A stretch of 64,000 nt of DNA from Tepidiforma bonchosmolovskayae (GCF_008838325.1 NZ_CP042829.1:1922001-1986000), one strand, 5' to 3'; positions 41,989 through 51,757 are shown, counted from the first letter of the stretch. A program made the numbers and translations. The notes: generated from the letters alone by a model not told the origin.

Positions 41989-41994
41989 ATTCTA
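41989..41994 (-). promoter_or_regulatory. -10 box for leaderless rpe
   Basis: Minus-strand TAGAAT, 7 nt before the ATG at 41981. Confidence 0.6.
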
Positions 41995-42044
41995 CCCCCG
42001 GATCTGCAGGCCTTATACTCTCCCGCATAGGCGCCTGAACATTT

Positions 42045-42884
42045 ATGACCGTTCGCATCGTCACCGATTCCACCTGCGACCTCCCCCCTGACCTGGTCGC
42101 CGCGCACGGCATCACCGTCGTGCCGCTCACCGTCATCTTCGGCGACGAGGCATTCGAGGACGGCGTCACCATCACCCCCGCCGAGTTCTACCAGCGGCTG
42201 CGCACCTCCTCCGTCCTTCCGCGCACCAGCCAGCCCCCGGTCGAGCGCTTCCAGCAGGCCTACCGCACCGCCGGCGCCGACGGCGCCGATATCGTCTCCA
42301 TCCACATCTCCTCGAAGCTCTCCGGCACGCTCAACTCCGCGTCTGTCGCCCGCGAGACCCTGAAGCATGACCTCCACATCGACCTCATCGACTCCTACAA
42401 CGTCAGCGTCGGTCTCGGCCTCATCGTCCTCGAAGCCGCCCGCGCAGCCGCGCAGGGAGCATCCCTCCCCGAGGTCGTCGCCGTCGCCCGCCGCGCCATG
42501 GACCGCGTCACCGTCCTTGTTGCCGTCGATACCCTCGAATATCTCCAGCGCGGCGGCCGCATCGGCCGCGCCCGCTCGCTCATCGGCTCGATCCTCAGCA
42601 TCAAGCCCATCCTCACGGTCGACCAGGGCGAAGTCGCTCCCTTCGAACGCGTCCGCACCCGCGCCCGCGCCTGCGCACGCATCCTCGAGCTTGCCGCCGC
42701 CATGCCGCGCGCCAAAGAGCTCTTCATCGCCCACGGCGACCTCCCCGCCGAAGCCGCTGCCGCCGTCGACCAGCTCCGGCCCCGCCTGCCCCACACCGCC
42801 CTCCACACGGCCTACCTTGGGCCGGTCGTGGGCACCTACACCGGCCCCGCCGCCTTCGGCGTGGCCGCCCTCGAACGCGAATGA
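42045..42884 (+). CDS. DegV-family fatty-acid-binding protein
   Basis: A 279-residue DegV protein. The N-terminus VRIVTDSTCDLPPDLVAAHGITVVPL, the TSQPPVERFQQAY loop, the SIHISSKLSGTLNSA signature and DTLEYLQRGGRIGRA are all family landmarks. DegV proteins bind fatty acids; in Firmicutes FakB members present the fatty acid to kinase FakA. No fakA/DAK gene is here, so kinase partnership is untested. TATACT at 42014-42019 gives a leader of about 19 nt. recG overlaps its stop by 4 nt. Confidence 0.94.
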   Translation: MTVRIVTDSTCDLPPDLVAAHGITVVPLTVIFGDEAFEDGVTITPAEFYQRLRTSSVLPRTSQPPVERFQQAYRTAGADGADIVSIHISSKLSGTLNSASVARETLKHDLHIDLIDSYNVSVGLGLIVLEAARAAAQGASLPEVVAVARRAMDRVTVLVAVDTLEYLQRGGRIGRARSLIGSILSIKPILTVDQGEVAPFERVRTRARACARILELAAAMPRAKELFIAHGDLPAEAAAAVDQLRPRLPHTALHTAYLGPVVGTYTGPAAFGVAALERE

Positions 42885-45331
42885 CCGCCCCTCGCACCCT
42901 CGACCCCGCGCGTCTCCGCCGCGTCTTCGAACTCGAACGGCAGGGCGGCTGCAGGAACACCGCCGTGATCGGCGGCCTCGACCGCTTCCTCGTCCAGCTC
43001 GCCGAAGACGGCCTCCTCCGCGGCACCCCGCTCGCCGAGGCCGCGCGGCAGCTGCCGCCCGGCGGCTACCGCTCCCTCCCCCCGGACAAGCGCGAGCGCT
43101 GGGTCGATGCCGTCCTCGCTGCCCTTGCCGGCGGCGCCCCGCGCCTGCCATCCGCCGCGCCCAACGCCGTCCCTGCCCGCCAGCGCGCCGCCCGCCCCGC
43201 CGCCCCGCCCCCGCCGCCTCCGCCCCTCGGCCCCGCCTCCCCGCTCACCGACCTCCCAGGCGTGAGCCGCGCCGTCGCCGCACGCTTCGAAAAGCTCGGC
43301 GTCACGACCGTCGGCGACGCCGCATTCCTCTTCCCCCGCCGCTTCAACGACTACACCAACCTCCGCCGCATCGCCGACCTCGAGCCCTCGTCCGCGCTCC
43401 AGACCATCGTCGCCGACGTCCTCGAGGCCGCGGAGTTCAGGGCCCGCGGCCGCCTCCGCGGCACCCGCGCGCTCGTCTCCGACGGCTCTGCGGCCCTTCC
43501 CGTCATCTGGTGGAACGCGCCCTACGTCGCCCGCAACCTCAACGCTGGCGACCGCCTCGTCCTCGCCGGCCGCGTCCGCAGCTACCGCGGCCGTCTCCAG
43601 CTCGAGAACCCCGAGTTCGAAAAGCTCGAGCGCGCAGGCGATAGCTTCGCCCGCCTCGAGCCCGTCTACCCGGCCACCGCAGGCCTCGGCCAGAAGACCA
43701 TCCGCGCCGTCGTCGCCCGCGCCGTCGATGCCGTCGCCGACAGGGTCGCCGACCCGGTGCCGGGCTGGCTGCGCGAACAGGAGCGCATCCCCGGCATCGC
43801 TGCCGCCATCCGCACCTACCACGCGCCGGCGAAACCCGAAGACGCCGAGCACGCGCGCCAGCGGCTCGCGCTCGGGGAGCTCCTCGCCGTCCAGTGCGCC
43901 GTCCTCCTCCGCCGCGCCGAATGGCAGCGCAGCGCCGACGCTCCCTGCCTCGACCTCGGCCCCCTCCGCGAGCCGTTCGTCCGCAGCCTCCCGTTCCCGC
44001 TGACCCGCGCCCAGCAGCGCGCCCTCGCCGAAATCGAACGCGACCTCCGCGGCCCCAGCCCCATGCTCCGCCTTCTCCAGGGCGACGTCGGCTCCGGGAA
44101 GACCGTGGTGGCGTTCGCGGCGATGCTCGCCGCCGTCGCTTCCGGGCACCAGGCCGCCCTCATGGCCCCTACCGAAATCCTCGCCGAGCAGCACTACCGC
44201 TCCCTCGCCCGCCTGCTCGGGAGCGGCGACCTCTCCGCCCTCGACGGCGTGTTCAGCCCGCCCTGGCTCGGCCGCAGCCTCCGCGTCCTCCTCGTCACCG
44301 GGTCGCTCACCCCGGCCCAGCGCGCCCAGGTCCGCGGCGATGCCGCCCACGGCGGCGCCGATATCGTCATCGGCACCCACGCCCTCATCGAGGACGACCT
44401 CCAGTTCCCCCGCCTCGGCCTCGCCATCGTCGATGAGCAGCATCGCTTCGGCGTCATGCAGCGGGCCCGCCTCCGCCAGAAGGGCCGCAACCCGCACCTC
44501 CTCGTCATGACCGCAACGCCGATCCCCCGCACCCTCGCCCTCACCGTCTACGGCGACCTCGAGGTCTCGACCCTCGACGAGCTCCCCCCCGGGCGCCAGC
44601 CCATCCGCACCCGCTGGTACCGCCCCGACGAACGCCCCGACGCCTACCGCTTCCTCCGCAAGCGCCTCGACGCCGGCGAACAGGTCTACGTCATCTGCCC
44701 CCTCGTCGAGGAATCGGAAACCCTCGACGTCCGCTCCGCAGAAGAGGAGTTCGAGTACCTCCGCAGCGGCCCGCTCGCGGGCTACGCCGTCGAACTCCTC
44801 CACGGCCGCATGTCCGCCCGCCAGAAGGACGATGTCATGACCCGCTTCGCCCGCAACGAGGCCCAGGTCCTCGTCTCCACCAGCGTCATCGAGGTCGGGA
44901 TCGACGTCCCCAACGCCACGGTCATCGTCATCGAAGGCGCCGAACGGTTCGGGCTCAGCCAGCTCCACCAGTTCCGCGGACGGGTCGGCCGCGGTGAAAA
45001 GCAGAGCTATTGCCTTCTCTTCTCCAGCGAAGAAGACCCCGGTCCCGACGCCCGCGAACGTCTCAACGCCATGTGCGAAACCACCGACGGGTTCGCCATC
45101 GCAGAAGTCGACCTCCGCATGCGCGGCGAAGGCGAAACCTGGGGCCGCCTCCAGAGCGGCACCAATACCATGCTCCGCGTCGCCCGCCTTACCGACCGCG
45201 ACATCCTCCTCCGCGCCCGCGAACTCGCCGCCCGCGTGCTCGAACGCGACCCCCGGCTCGAACACCCCGAGCACGCCGCCCTCGCTGCCGCTGTCCGGCC
45301 CTTCCTCGACCGTGCCGCCGAAGCCAACTGA
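42881..45331 (+). CDS. recG: ATP-dependent DNA helicase RecG
   Basis: An 816-residue RecG, which remodels stalled replication forks and Holliday junctions. An N-terminal extension of about 115 residues, with a run of prolines near residue 110 (AAPPPPPPPLGP), precedes the helix-hairpin/wedge region (LTDLPGVSRAVAARFEKLGVTTVGDAAFLFPRRF). Helicase motifs: Walker A GDVGSGKT, DEQHRFG (DExH), TATPIPRTLALT, VSTSVIEVGIDVPNA and QFRGRVGRG. ATG overlaps the degV stop (ATGA), so the two are translationally coupled. Confidence 0.97.
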   Translation: MTAPRTLDPARLRRVFELERQGGCRNTAVIGGLDRFLVQLAEDGLLRGTPLAEAARQLPPGGYRSLPPDKRERWVDAVLAALAGGAPRLPSAAPNAVPARQRAARPAAPPPPPPPLGPASPLTDLPGVSRAVAARFEKLGVTTVGDAAFLFPRRFNDYTNLRRIADLEPSSALQTIVADVLEAAEFRARGRLRGTRALVSDGSAALPVIWWNAPYVARNLNAGDRLVLAGRVRSYRGRLQLENPEFEKLERAGDSFARLEPVYPATAGLGQKTIRAVVARAVDAVADRVADPVPGWLREQERIPGIAAAIRTYHAPAKPEDAEHARQRLALGELLAVQCAVLLRRAEWQRSADAPCLDLGPLREPFVRSLPFPLTRAQQRALAEIERDLRGPSPMLRLLQGDVGSGKTVVAFAAMLAAVASGHQAALMAPTEILAEQHYRSLARLLGSGDLSALDGVFSPPWLGRSLRVLLVTGSLTPAQRAQVRGDAAHGGADIVIGTHALIEDDLQFPRLGLAIVDEQHRFGVMQRARLRQKGRNPHLLVMTATPIPRTLALTVYGDLEVSTLDELPPGRQPIRTRWYRPDERPDAYRFLRKRLDAGEQVYVICPLVEESETLDVRSAEEEFEYLRSGPLAGYAVELLHGRMSARQKDDVMTRFARNEAQVLVSTSVIEVGIDVPNATVIVIEGAERFGLSQLHQFRGRVGRGEKQSYCLLFSSEEDPGPDARERLNAMCETTDGFAIAEVDLRMRGEGETWGRLQSGTNTMLRVARLTDRDILLRARELAARVLERDPRLEHPEHAALAAAVRPFLDRAAEAN

Positions 45332-45343
45332 GCCCCCGTCCGG

Positions 45344-45356
45344 TATGCTGCCCCGG
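45344..45356 (+). promoter_or_regulatory. -10 box for membrane protein gene
   Basis: TATGCT at 45344-45349, 7 nt, then ATG at 45357. Confidence 0.6.
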
Positions 45357-46766
45357 ATGCGCCGGCGGCTCACGAGCGGGGCAACGACGAACTGGCCGCT
45401 GCTGCTGACGCTCGCAGCCGCCGTAACCGCCTTCGCGCCTGCGCTCGCGTCTCCGTTCTGGCTCGACGACTACTTCTACCTCCTCGCCGCCCGCGAACTC
45501 TCCACCCCCGCGTACGTCCGCGCCGCCTTCACACCCTGGGGCAGCGAGCCGCTGCTTCCGTTCACCCGCGATTTCTGGCGGCCGCTCGCCTTTCTCTGGT
45601 TCGAACTGCTCCAGCCGCTTGCAGGCGGAAACCCGCTGCCCTATCACCTCCTCGTCCTCGCCGGCCATCTCGCGGCCGTCGTCCTCGTTTGGCTCGTCGC
45701 CGCCCGCATCGATGAGCGCCGCGCCGTCCGCACAATCGCCGCCGGCATCGTTGCCGTCTATCCCGGGACGTACCAGGCTGTTGCCTGGATCTCGTCGGTC
45801 AACAGCATCGCCCTCCCGCTCGCGCTCGGCGCCTGGCTCGCCTTCCTCCACGGCACGGACCGCCCGGGGGAGGTCCGCTGGCGGCCCGTCGCCCTCGCGG
45901 CCCTGCTCCTCGCCCTCGCCGTCATGACCCGCGAATCCGGCTGGGTCGCCCTTCCCGTCATCGCTGGCTGGCACCTCGCAGTCACCTGCCGGTGGCAGCT
46001 CCGGAGCCGCTCTGCCTGGCTGCCGCTCCTCCCCTTCGCCGCCCTCGCCGTCGCCTACGCCGTCATCCGCACCCGCGTGTTCACCGAGCCGCTCGCCAAC
46101 CCTGAGATCTTCGACTGGGGCAGCCACGCCTGGCGCAACTACCGCACCCTCCTCGAACTCCTGCTTTTCCCCTTCCGTGAACGGCTGGAAGGCCTTCAGG
46201 GCTGGCGGAAGCTGCTCCAGGAACTCTCAGTCCCGGTCATCCCCCTGCTCGCCGTCGCCTGCGCCCTGCTCGGCCGCTGGCGGCCGGCGGTGCTCCTCGC
46301 CGGGGGGCTCATCTCCCTCCTCGCCGTCGCCCCGAACCTCCTCGGCATCGGCCCCCGCTACCTCTACTTCACCGTGCCGTGGGTCGCCCTCGGGCTCGCC
46401 ATCGTCGCAGCCGACCTCCTCGCGCTCCTGCCCCTCCGCCTCCGCCCCGCTGCGCCAGCAGTCGGCATCCTGCTCCTCGGCTTGACCACCTACGCAACGT
46501 TCGACCGCGTCGACGAGTGGACCGCCTGGGGGCCCGGCCAGCAGCAGCAGTGGGTCGACGCCCTCCGCGCCGAATACCCTGCGCTCCCGCCCGGCGCGAC
46601 CGTCTACTGCACGGGCAACGTCCCCGGCTGGCTCACCCTCTTCGACGGGGTCAATCTCGCCCCTGCGGTCCGCTGGTACTACCCGGAAGCCGCCGGCGCT
46701 GTCTACCTCCCGTCCGGCATTCGCCCCGAACTCGGCCCCGCAGACGTCCTCTTCGTCGCGCCCTGA
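45357..46766 (+). CDS. polytopic membrane protein, GT-C glycosyltransferase-like
   Basis: A 469-residue membrane protein with roughly ten helices. The first extracytoplasmic loop holds D37-D38 (SPFWLDDYFYLL), the position of the catalytic acid in lipid-phosphosugar-dependent GT-C transferases (PMT/ArnT type). The topology, with a C-terminal soluble part of about 80 residues, also fits. No substrate can be assigned; it may glycosylate surface proteins or polymers. ATG at 45357 is 7 nt from TATGCT; the in-frame ATG at 45345 lies inside that box and is unlikely. It follows recG by 25 bases but appears to have its own promoter. Confidence 0.75.
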   Translation: MRRRLTSGATTNWPLLLTLAAAVTAFAPALASPFWLDDYFYLLAARELSTPAYVRAAFTPWGSEPLLPFTRDFWRPLAFLWFELLQPLAGGNPLPYHLLVLAGHLAAVVLVWLVAARIDERRAVRTIAAGIVAVYPGTYQAVAWISSVNSIALPLALGAWLAFLHGTDRPGEVRWRPVALAALLLALAVMTRESGWVALPVIAGWHLAVTCRWQLRSRSAWLPLLPFAALAVAYAVIRTRVFTEPLANPEIFDWGSHAWRNYRTLLELLLFPFRERLEGLQGWRKLLQELSVPVIPLLAVACALLGRWRPAVLLAGGLISLLAVAPNLLGIGPRYLYFTVPWVALGLAIVAADLLALLPLRLRPAAPAVGILLLGLTTYATFDRVDEWTAWGPGQQQQWVDALRAEYPALPPGATVYCTGNVPGWLTLFDGVNLAPAVRWYYPEAAGAVYLPSGIRPELGPADVLFVAP

Positions 46767-46779
46767 CGCCGGCGGCCCC

Positions 46780-46791
46780 TATACTCGCCGG
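46780..46791 (+). promoter_or_regulatory. -10 box for leaderless radA
   Basis: TATACT at 46780-46785, 6 nt, then the GTG start; no Shine-Dalgarno. Confidence 0.65.
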
Positions 46792-48225
46792 GTGCCCCGC
46801 ACCGAACGCGGCTACCGCTGCTCCTCCTGCGGCTGGACGACCGTCGCCTACGTCGGCCGCTGCCCCGGCTGCCAGGCCTGGAACACCCTCGAGCCGTTCG
46901 CCGAAGCCCCCCGGGGGACCGCTGCCTCCCGGCGCCCCGGCGCCGCTGCACCGGCCGCCTCGCTCGTGCGCCTCGGCGACGTTGAAGGCGATACCGCCGA
47001 ACGCCACGCCACCGCAATCCCCGAATTCGACCGCGTGCTCGGCGGCGGCATCGTCCCCGGCTCGCTCATCCTCGTCGGCGGCGACCCCGGCATCGGCAAG
47101 TCCACCCTCATGCTCCAGGCCGCCGCCAGCCTCGCCCGGGGCGGCCTCCGCGTGGCCTGCATCTGCGGCGAAGAGTCGCCCCGCCAGGTCCGCATGCGCG
47201 CCGAACGCCTCGGCGTCGCCGATGCTCCCGTCGACCTCATCGCCGACCCCTCCCTCGATGCCGCCCTTGCCGCGGCCGAGTCCGCCGGCGTCGACGTCCT
47301 CGTCGTCGATTCCATCCAGTCCGTCACCGTCGAAGGGCTCGAATCCCGCGCCGGCGGCCCCGCCCAGCTCGCCGAAGCCGGCGCGCGCCTGCTCGCCTTC
47401 GCCAAGGGGACCGGCACCGCCACGCTCGTCACCGGCCACGTGACCAAGGGCGGCGAGGTCGCCGGCCCAAAGCTCCTCGAGCACCTCGTCGACGTCGTCC
47501 TCTACTTCGAGTCCGCCGAAGGCGGCGTCCTCCGCCTCCTCCGCGCCGTCAAGAACCGCTTCGGTGCCACCGACGAGCTCGGACTCTTCGAAATGACCGG
47601 CGCCGGCCTCCAGAGCGTCGAAAACGCCAGCGCAGCCTTCCTCGCCCCGCACGCCCCCGGTGCCTCCGGCTGCGCCATCACCGCCGTCATCGAAGGGTCC
47701 CGCCCCCTCGCCGTCGAGGTCCAGGCGCTGGCTGTCCCGTCCGCCCTCGCCGCGCCGCGCCGCATCGCTGCCGGCATCGAACCCGCGCGCCTCCACCTCC
47801 TCCTCGCCGTGCTCGCCCGCCGCGGCGGCATCCCCGCTGGCGCGCTCGATATCGTGGCCAGCGTCTCCGGCGGCCTCCGCCTGCGCGACACCTCCGCCGA
47901 CCTCGCCATCTGTCTCGCCCTCGCCTCGGCCATCCACGACCGCCCCCTCCCGGCCGGCACCGCCTTCCTCGGCGAACTCGCACTCTCCGGCGCCGTCCGC
48001 CCCGTCCACCAGGCGAACCGCCGCCTTGCCGAGCTCGCCCGCCTCGGCCTCCGCGGTGCGGTCGTCCCGGCCGGCACCGCTGCCGTTGAAGGGCTCCAGC
48101 TCACCCGGGTGGCCTCGCTTGCTGACGCGCTCGAACGGGTGGGGCTCTCAGGTCTGCCGGTACGAGCGGTGCCGCATCACGATGCTCTGCAGCAGCCCCA
48201 GCGAGGCGAACAGGCTGACCAGTGA
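46792..48225 (+). CDS. radA: DNA repair protein RadA (Sms)
   Basis: A 477-residue branch-migration helicase. The N-terminal zinc finger is CSSCGWTTVAYVGRCPGC, RecA-like Walker A is GGDPGIGKSTL, the RadA-specific KNRFG is in LLRAVKNRFGATDELGLFEM, and a Lon-protease-like C-terminal domain follows (ASVSGGLRLRDTSADLAICLALAS). The last 20 or so residues (VRAVPHHDALQQPQRGEQADQ) look unlike the family and are encoded over the 3' end of rodA on the other strand (78-base overlap), suggesting a read-through past an ancestral stop. GTG start with a TATACT box 6 nt before. Confidence 0.96.
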   Translation: MPRTERGYRCSSCGWTTVAYVGRCPGCQAWNTLEPFAEAPRGTAASRRPGAAAPAASLVRLGDVEGDTAERHATAIPEFDRVLGGGIVPGSLILVGGDPGIGKSTLMLQAAASLARGGLRVACICGEESPRQVRMRAERLGVADAPVDLIADPSLDAALAAAESAGVDVLVVDSIQSVTVEGLESRAGGPAQLAEAGARLLAFAKGTGTATLVTGHVTKGGEVAGPKLLEHLVDVVLYFESAEGGVLRLLRAVKNRFGATDELGLFEMTGAGLQSVENASAAFLAPHAPGASGCAITAVIEGSRPLAVEVQALAVPSALAAPRRIAAGIEPARLHLLLAVLARRGGIPAGALDIVASVSGGLRLRDTSADLAICLALASAIHDRPLPAGTAFLGELALSGAVRPVHQANRRLAELARLGLRGAVVPAGTAAVEGLQLTRVASLADALERVGLSGLPVRAVPHHDALQQPQRGEQADQ

Positions 48226-49311
48226 CGACCCGCCCTGGCTGACAAACGGCAGCGGGATGCCCGTCACCGGGAACAGGCTCACGTTCACCGCAACGTTGAT
48301 GAACGTCTGCATCAGGATCAGCATCGTGATGCCCACCGCAATCAGCTGCCCCGCCGTGTCCCCGGCCAGCTGCGCCGCCCGCACCCCGCGCATCAGCAGC
48401 AGGATGAACAGCGCGAATACCACCATCGCGCCGGCGAACCCGAACTCCTCGCCCAGCAGGCTGAAGATGAAGTCCTTCGTCGAAACCTTCAGGTACTCCA
48501 GCTGCGTCTGGTCGCCCTGCATGTACCCCTTGCCGAACAGCTGCCCCGAGCCCAGCGCAATCTGCGACTGCAGCACGTTGTAGCCCGCATCCAGCGGGTC
48601 CTCGTTCGGGTCGACCAGCACCGCGACCCGCTCCACCTGGTAATCCGCAATCGCGAACGTCCACGCAAACGGCAGCACCGCCACAAAGATCGCGGCCATC
48701 ACCAGCAGGTGGCTCCGGTTCGCCCCCGCGATCACCACGATCCCCAGCCAGATGCCACCGAACACGATGCTCGTCCCCAGGTCCGGCTGGATGAACACCA
48801 GCCCCGCCAGCGGCGCCACAATCGCCAGCGACAGCAGCAGCGAGCGCAGGTCCCGCGCATCGCCGCCATGCTCCGAAAAGAACCGCGCAAGACACAGGAT
48901 CGCCGCCACCTTCGCAAACTCCGACGGCTGCACCTGCACCGGCCCCAGGTCGAACCACCGCGTCGACCCGTACGCCGTACTCCCCAGCGCGAACAGCGCG
49001 ACCAGCGAAAGGATGGAAAGCCCGTACAGCAGCCACGCGAAGTGCAGGAACCGGTGGTAGTCCACCCGCGAGACGGCGAGCATCACCGCGATGCCGACCG
49101 CCGCGAACAGCGCCTGCTTCGCCACCGGGCTCGCAAGGCTGGTGATCGGCCCGTCGTACCACGGCCGTGACCCGCTGTGAATCAGCGCAAGCCCGCACCC
49201 CACGAGCGCCAGCGCGGCGCCCACCATCACGTAATCGAACCGGTCCCAGCCCCGCCAGAACGAGGTCCCCGCCCGGGTGCGCCCGAAGCTGCCGAAGGTC
49301 AGGCTCGTCAC
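48148..49311 (-). CDS. rodA: rod-shape peptidoglycan polymerase RodA
   Basis: A 387-residue SEDS-family glycosyltransferase with about ten membrane helices. Signature stretches: STRWFDLGPVQVQPSEFAKVA, FIQPDLGTSIVFGGIWL, GKGYMQGDQTQLEYLKVSTKDFIFSLLGEEFGFAGA and GIPLPFVSQGGSSLVSLFASLGLL. It polymerises lipid II into glycan for elongation, working with the PBP2 encoded just upstream. GTG start overlaps the mrdA stop by 4 nt (GTGA). The 3' end overlaps convergent radA by 78 bases. Confidence 0.96.
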   Translation of the reverse strand: MTSLTFGSFGRTRAGTSFWRGWDRFDYVMVGAALALVGCGLALIHSGSRPWYDGPITSLASPVAKQALFAAVGIAVMLAVSRVDYHRFLHFAWLLYGLSILSLVALFALGSTAYGSTRWFDLGPVQVQPSEFAKVAAILCLARFFSEHGGDARDLRSLLLSLAIVAPLAGLVFIQPDLGTSIVFGGIWLGIVVIAGANRSHLLVMAAIFVAVLPFAWTFAIADYQVERVAVLVDPNEDPLDAGYNVLQSQIALGSGQLFGKGYMQGDQTQLEYLKVSTKDFIFSLLGEEFGFAGAMVVFALFILLLMRGVRAAQLAGDTAGQLIAVGITMLILMQTFINVAVNVSLFPVTGIPLPFVSQGGSSLVSLFASLGLLQSIVMRHRSYRQT

Positions 49312-51236
49312 CGGCGCACCTTCTCCATGTAGTAGTCGATGATCTTCCCGGCCACAGGCGCAGCCTTGTCGCCGCCGACGCCGATATCGAAGTACACCGT
49401 CACCACGATCTCCGGGTCATTGTAGGGCGCGAATCCCGTAAACCACGCGTGCTGCGACTTCGTGCCGTCCGGTTTGAAGAACTCCGCCGTCCCCGTCTTC
49501 CCGGCCACCGTCGTCCGCGAACTTGCGGCCCGCGCCCCGGCCCCGTACTGCACCGAACCCAGCATCCCCTCGCGCACGACCTGCAGCCACCGCGGGTCGA
49601 CATCCACCTTCTCGCCTTCCGGCGCAATCGTCCGGACCACCTTGCCGTCCGGCCCGATGACCGCGTCCGCCACGTGCGGCACCGGAAGCGTCCCGCCGTT
49701 CGCAATTGCCGCCGTCATCCGCGCAATCTGGAGCGGCGTCGCCAGCACATCCCCCTGGCCGATCGCTGTGTTGTAGGTATCGCCCAGGAACCACTCGTTC
49801 TCGCCCGGCGCGAAGCCCTGGCCCACCTTCGTCCGCCGCTTCCATTGCGGGTCCGGCACGCGCCCCGGCGATTCGCCGAACAGGTCGATGCCAGTCGGCT
49901 TCCCGAACCCGAACTTCCGCGCCCACGCGGCCAGCACCGCCCCCGAGGTCTCCACGTCCTTCCCGAGCCCGCGCTGCCGCTCCAGGTCGCCGCCCGCCGT
50001 CAGAAAGAAGAACACGTTCGATGACCAGGCGATCGCCGTCCGCACATCCATCAGCATGTTGTGGCAGCGCCAGTCGGGGTAGTTGTAGATGACGTCGTTC
50101 TCGCCCTTGATGTCGAGGCTGCAGCCGATCTGGAACGCCGTGTTCGGTGTGATGCTTCCCTCCGCCAGGCCGGCCGTCGCCGTCACCAGCTTGAACGTCG
50201 AACCCGGCGCTGCCGGGTTGAGCGCCTTGTTCAGCAGCGTATACGTGACAGTGTCGGCCTGGATCCGCCGCAGCTCGTCCGCCCGCCGCTCCGCATCCGC
50301 GTAGATGTTGTTGTCGTACGTCGGGATCGAAACGAGCGCATACACCTGCCCGGTCTTCGCGTTCATCACCACCGCCGCCGCCTGCTTCGCATCGCCCCAG
50401 CCGGTGCCGTTGTCCTTCATCGAGGCCTCGAGCAGCTCGGCCACGTACTGCTGCAGCCCGGCGTCGATGTTCAGCCGTACCGTATTCCCCGGGACCGGGT
50501 CCTGCTGCCCGATGAGGGTGATGAGCTTCCCCTGCGCATTCTGCTCTGCTGCCGTGTACCCAATCTGCCCGCGCAGGTCCGCCTCATACCACGCTTCGAT
50601 CCCGTCCTTCCCGACCGGCTCATTCAGCTGGTACCCCTTCCCGCGCAGCTGCTTCGCCTCCTCCGCCGTCTGCGGGCCGATGTACCCGAGGATGTGGGAG
50701 AAGGCCGGCCCCGCCGTGTACTGCCGCCCCGGCGTCACCTCGAGGCTCACCCCCGGCAGGTCCGACGATGCCTCCTCCAGCGCCAGCGCCGCCTCCCGCG
50801 GCAGATTCGTCGCGATCCGGATGGCGATGTAATCCCGGCCGGCCGCGATCGCCTCGTCGACCTTCGTCTGCACCTCCAGCGGCGAAACCCCGATCAGCTC
50901 CTGCAGCCGCAGGTAGATCCGGTAGCGCGCCTCCGGCGACGCCGGCAGCATCTCCGGCAGGATGGTCGCCGCGTACACGCCAACGTTCTTCACCAGCGGC
51001 TCGCCGTTCCGGTCGGTGATGAGCCCCCGCGTCGGCAGGATGTTTTTCCGGACGATGTGGTTCTCCCGCGAACGCTGCGCGAACTCCTCGCCCCGCAGGA
51101 TCTGCATGTCCACAAGCCGCACCGTCAGGATGGCGAAGAGCAGCAGGATGAACGCCCGCAGGACCCCCACGTTGCCGTGCGGCCGGTTGCGGGATGGTCC
51201 CGCAGGAGTGCGCAGCCCTTCACCCAGCAGGCTCAT
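49308..51236 (-). CDS. mrdA: penicillin-binding protein 2 (elongasome transpeptidase)
   Basis: A 642-residue class B PBP. An N-terminal anchor (about 24-42, VLRAFILLLFAILTVRLVDM) precedes the dimerisation/pedestal domain (ENHIVRKNILPTRGLITDRNGEPL) and the transpeptidase domain. Active-site motifs: APGSTFK (SxxK), WSSN (SxN) and AGKTGTAE (KTG). It cross-links peptidoglycan during side-wall growth with RodA. ATG overlaps the mreD stop by 4 nt; rodA overlaps its own stop by 4 nt, so the three are tightly coupled. Confidence 0.96.
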   Translation of the reverse strand: MSLLGEGLRTPAGPSRNRPHGNVGVLRAFILLLFAILTVRLVDMQILRGEEFAQRSRENHIVRKNILPTRGLITDRNGEPLVKNVGVYAATILPEMLPASPEARYRIYLRLQELIGVSPLEVQTKVDEAIAAGRDYIAIRIATNLPREAALALEEASSDLPGVSLEVTPGRQYTAGPAFSHILGYIGPQTAEEAKQLRGKGYQLNEPVGKDGIEAWYEADLRGQIGYTAAEQNAQGKLITLIGQQDPVPGNTVRLNIDAGLQQYVAELLEASMKDNGTGWGDAKQAAAVVMNAKTGQVYALVSIPTYDNNIYADAERRADELRRIQADTVTYTLLNKALNPAAPGSTFKLVTATAGLAEGSITPNTAFQIGCSLDIKGENDVIYNYPDWRCHNMLMDVRTAIAWSSNVFFFLTAGGDLERQRGLGKDVETSGAVLAAWARKFGFGKPTGIDLFGESPGRVPDPQWKRRTKVGQGFAPGENEWFLGDTYNTAIGQGDVLATPLQIARMTAAIANGGTLPVPHVADAVIGPDGKVVRTIAPEGEKVDVDPRWLQVVREGMLGSVQYGAGARAASSRTTVAGKTGTAEFFKPDGTKSQHAWFTGFAPYNDPEIVVTVYFDIGVGGDKAAPVAGKIIDYYMEKVRR

Positions 51237-51757
51237 AGGTGCGCGAAGTACCTCCCCCGCTGCAGCCGGAACCCGCTCCCAATGAGCCCCGCGAGCCGCA
51301 GCGGCACATAGCAGAGCGTGAGCACCACGATATCAAGCAGCAGCCCCGGGAGCAGCACCTCGGCCGCAAGCGCCCCGAACAGCGCCGGCGCACCGCCGAG
51401 CATCGCACCGATGGCAAGCACGGTCCGTGCCAGCATCCCCGCACCGGCAGCCATGAGGTACGTCCGCGCCGCATGTCCTAGCGGGAGCGGCCCATCCTCG
51501 AGCGCCGCACCGAGCGGCAGCACCGGAAGGTAGGCCAGCAGCAGGAGCCCGGCATCCCGGTCCGCCAGCATCCCGTGCATCAGGGCCGCCAGCGGCGTCA
51601 GCACCATCACCGGTACCGGGCCGCTGAACGCCGCAACGAGGCAGAGGCTCAGCAGCACCAGCTCCGGCACCGCCCCGCCCACCGGGAAGAGCGGCGCTAC
51701 CGTCACCTGGGCAATCGCCGCCCCAAAGACCAGCGCGAACAGCGCAAGCCCCCTCAC
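51233..51757 (-). CDS. mreD: rod shape-determining protein MreD
   Basis: A 174-residue hydrophobic protein with five or six membrane helices. It is identified by its place between mreC and mrdA, its size and the VAPLFPVGGAVPELVLLSLCLVAAFSGP N-terminal region. MreD is poorly conserved in sequence, so context carries weight. It is a membrane scaffold of the elongasome. 4-nt overlaps at both ends. Confidence 0.88.
   Translation of the reverse strand: MRGLALFALVFGAAIAQVTVAPLFPVGGAVPELVLLSLCLVAAFSGPVPVMVLTPLAALMHGMLADRDAGLLLLAYLPVLPLGAALEDGPLPLGHAARTYLMAAGAGMLARTVLAIGAMLGGAPALFGALAAEVLLPGLLLDIVVLTLCYVPLRLAGLIGSGFRLQRGRYFAHL

Noticed and set aside
45345..45356. Earlier ATG (45345) as start of the GT-C-like protein
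   Set aside because: It lies inside the TATGCT -10 box that would drive transcription, so it would not be in the message.
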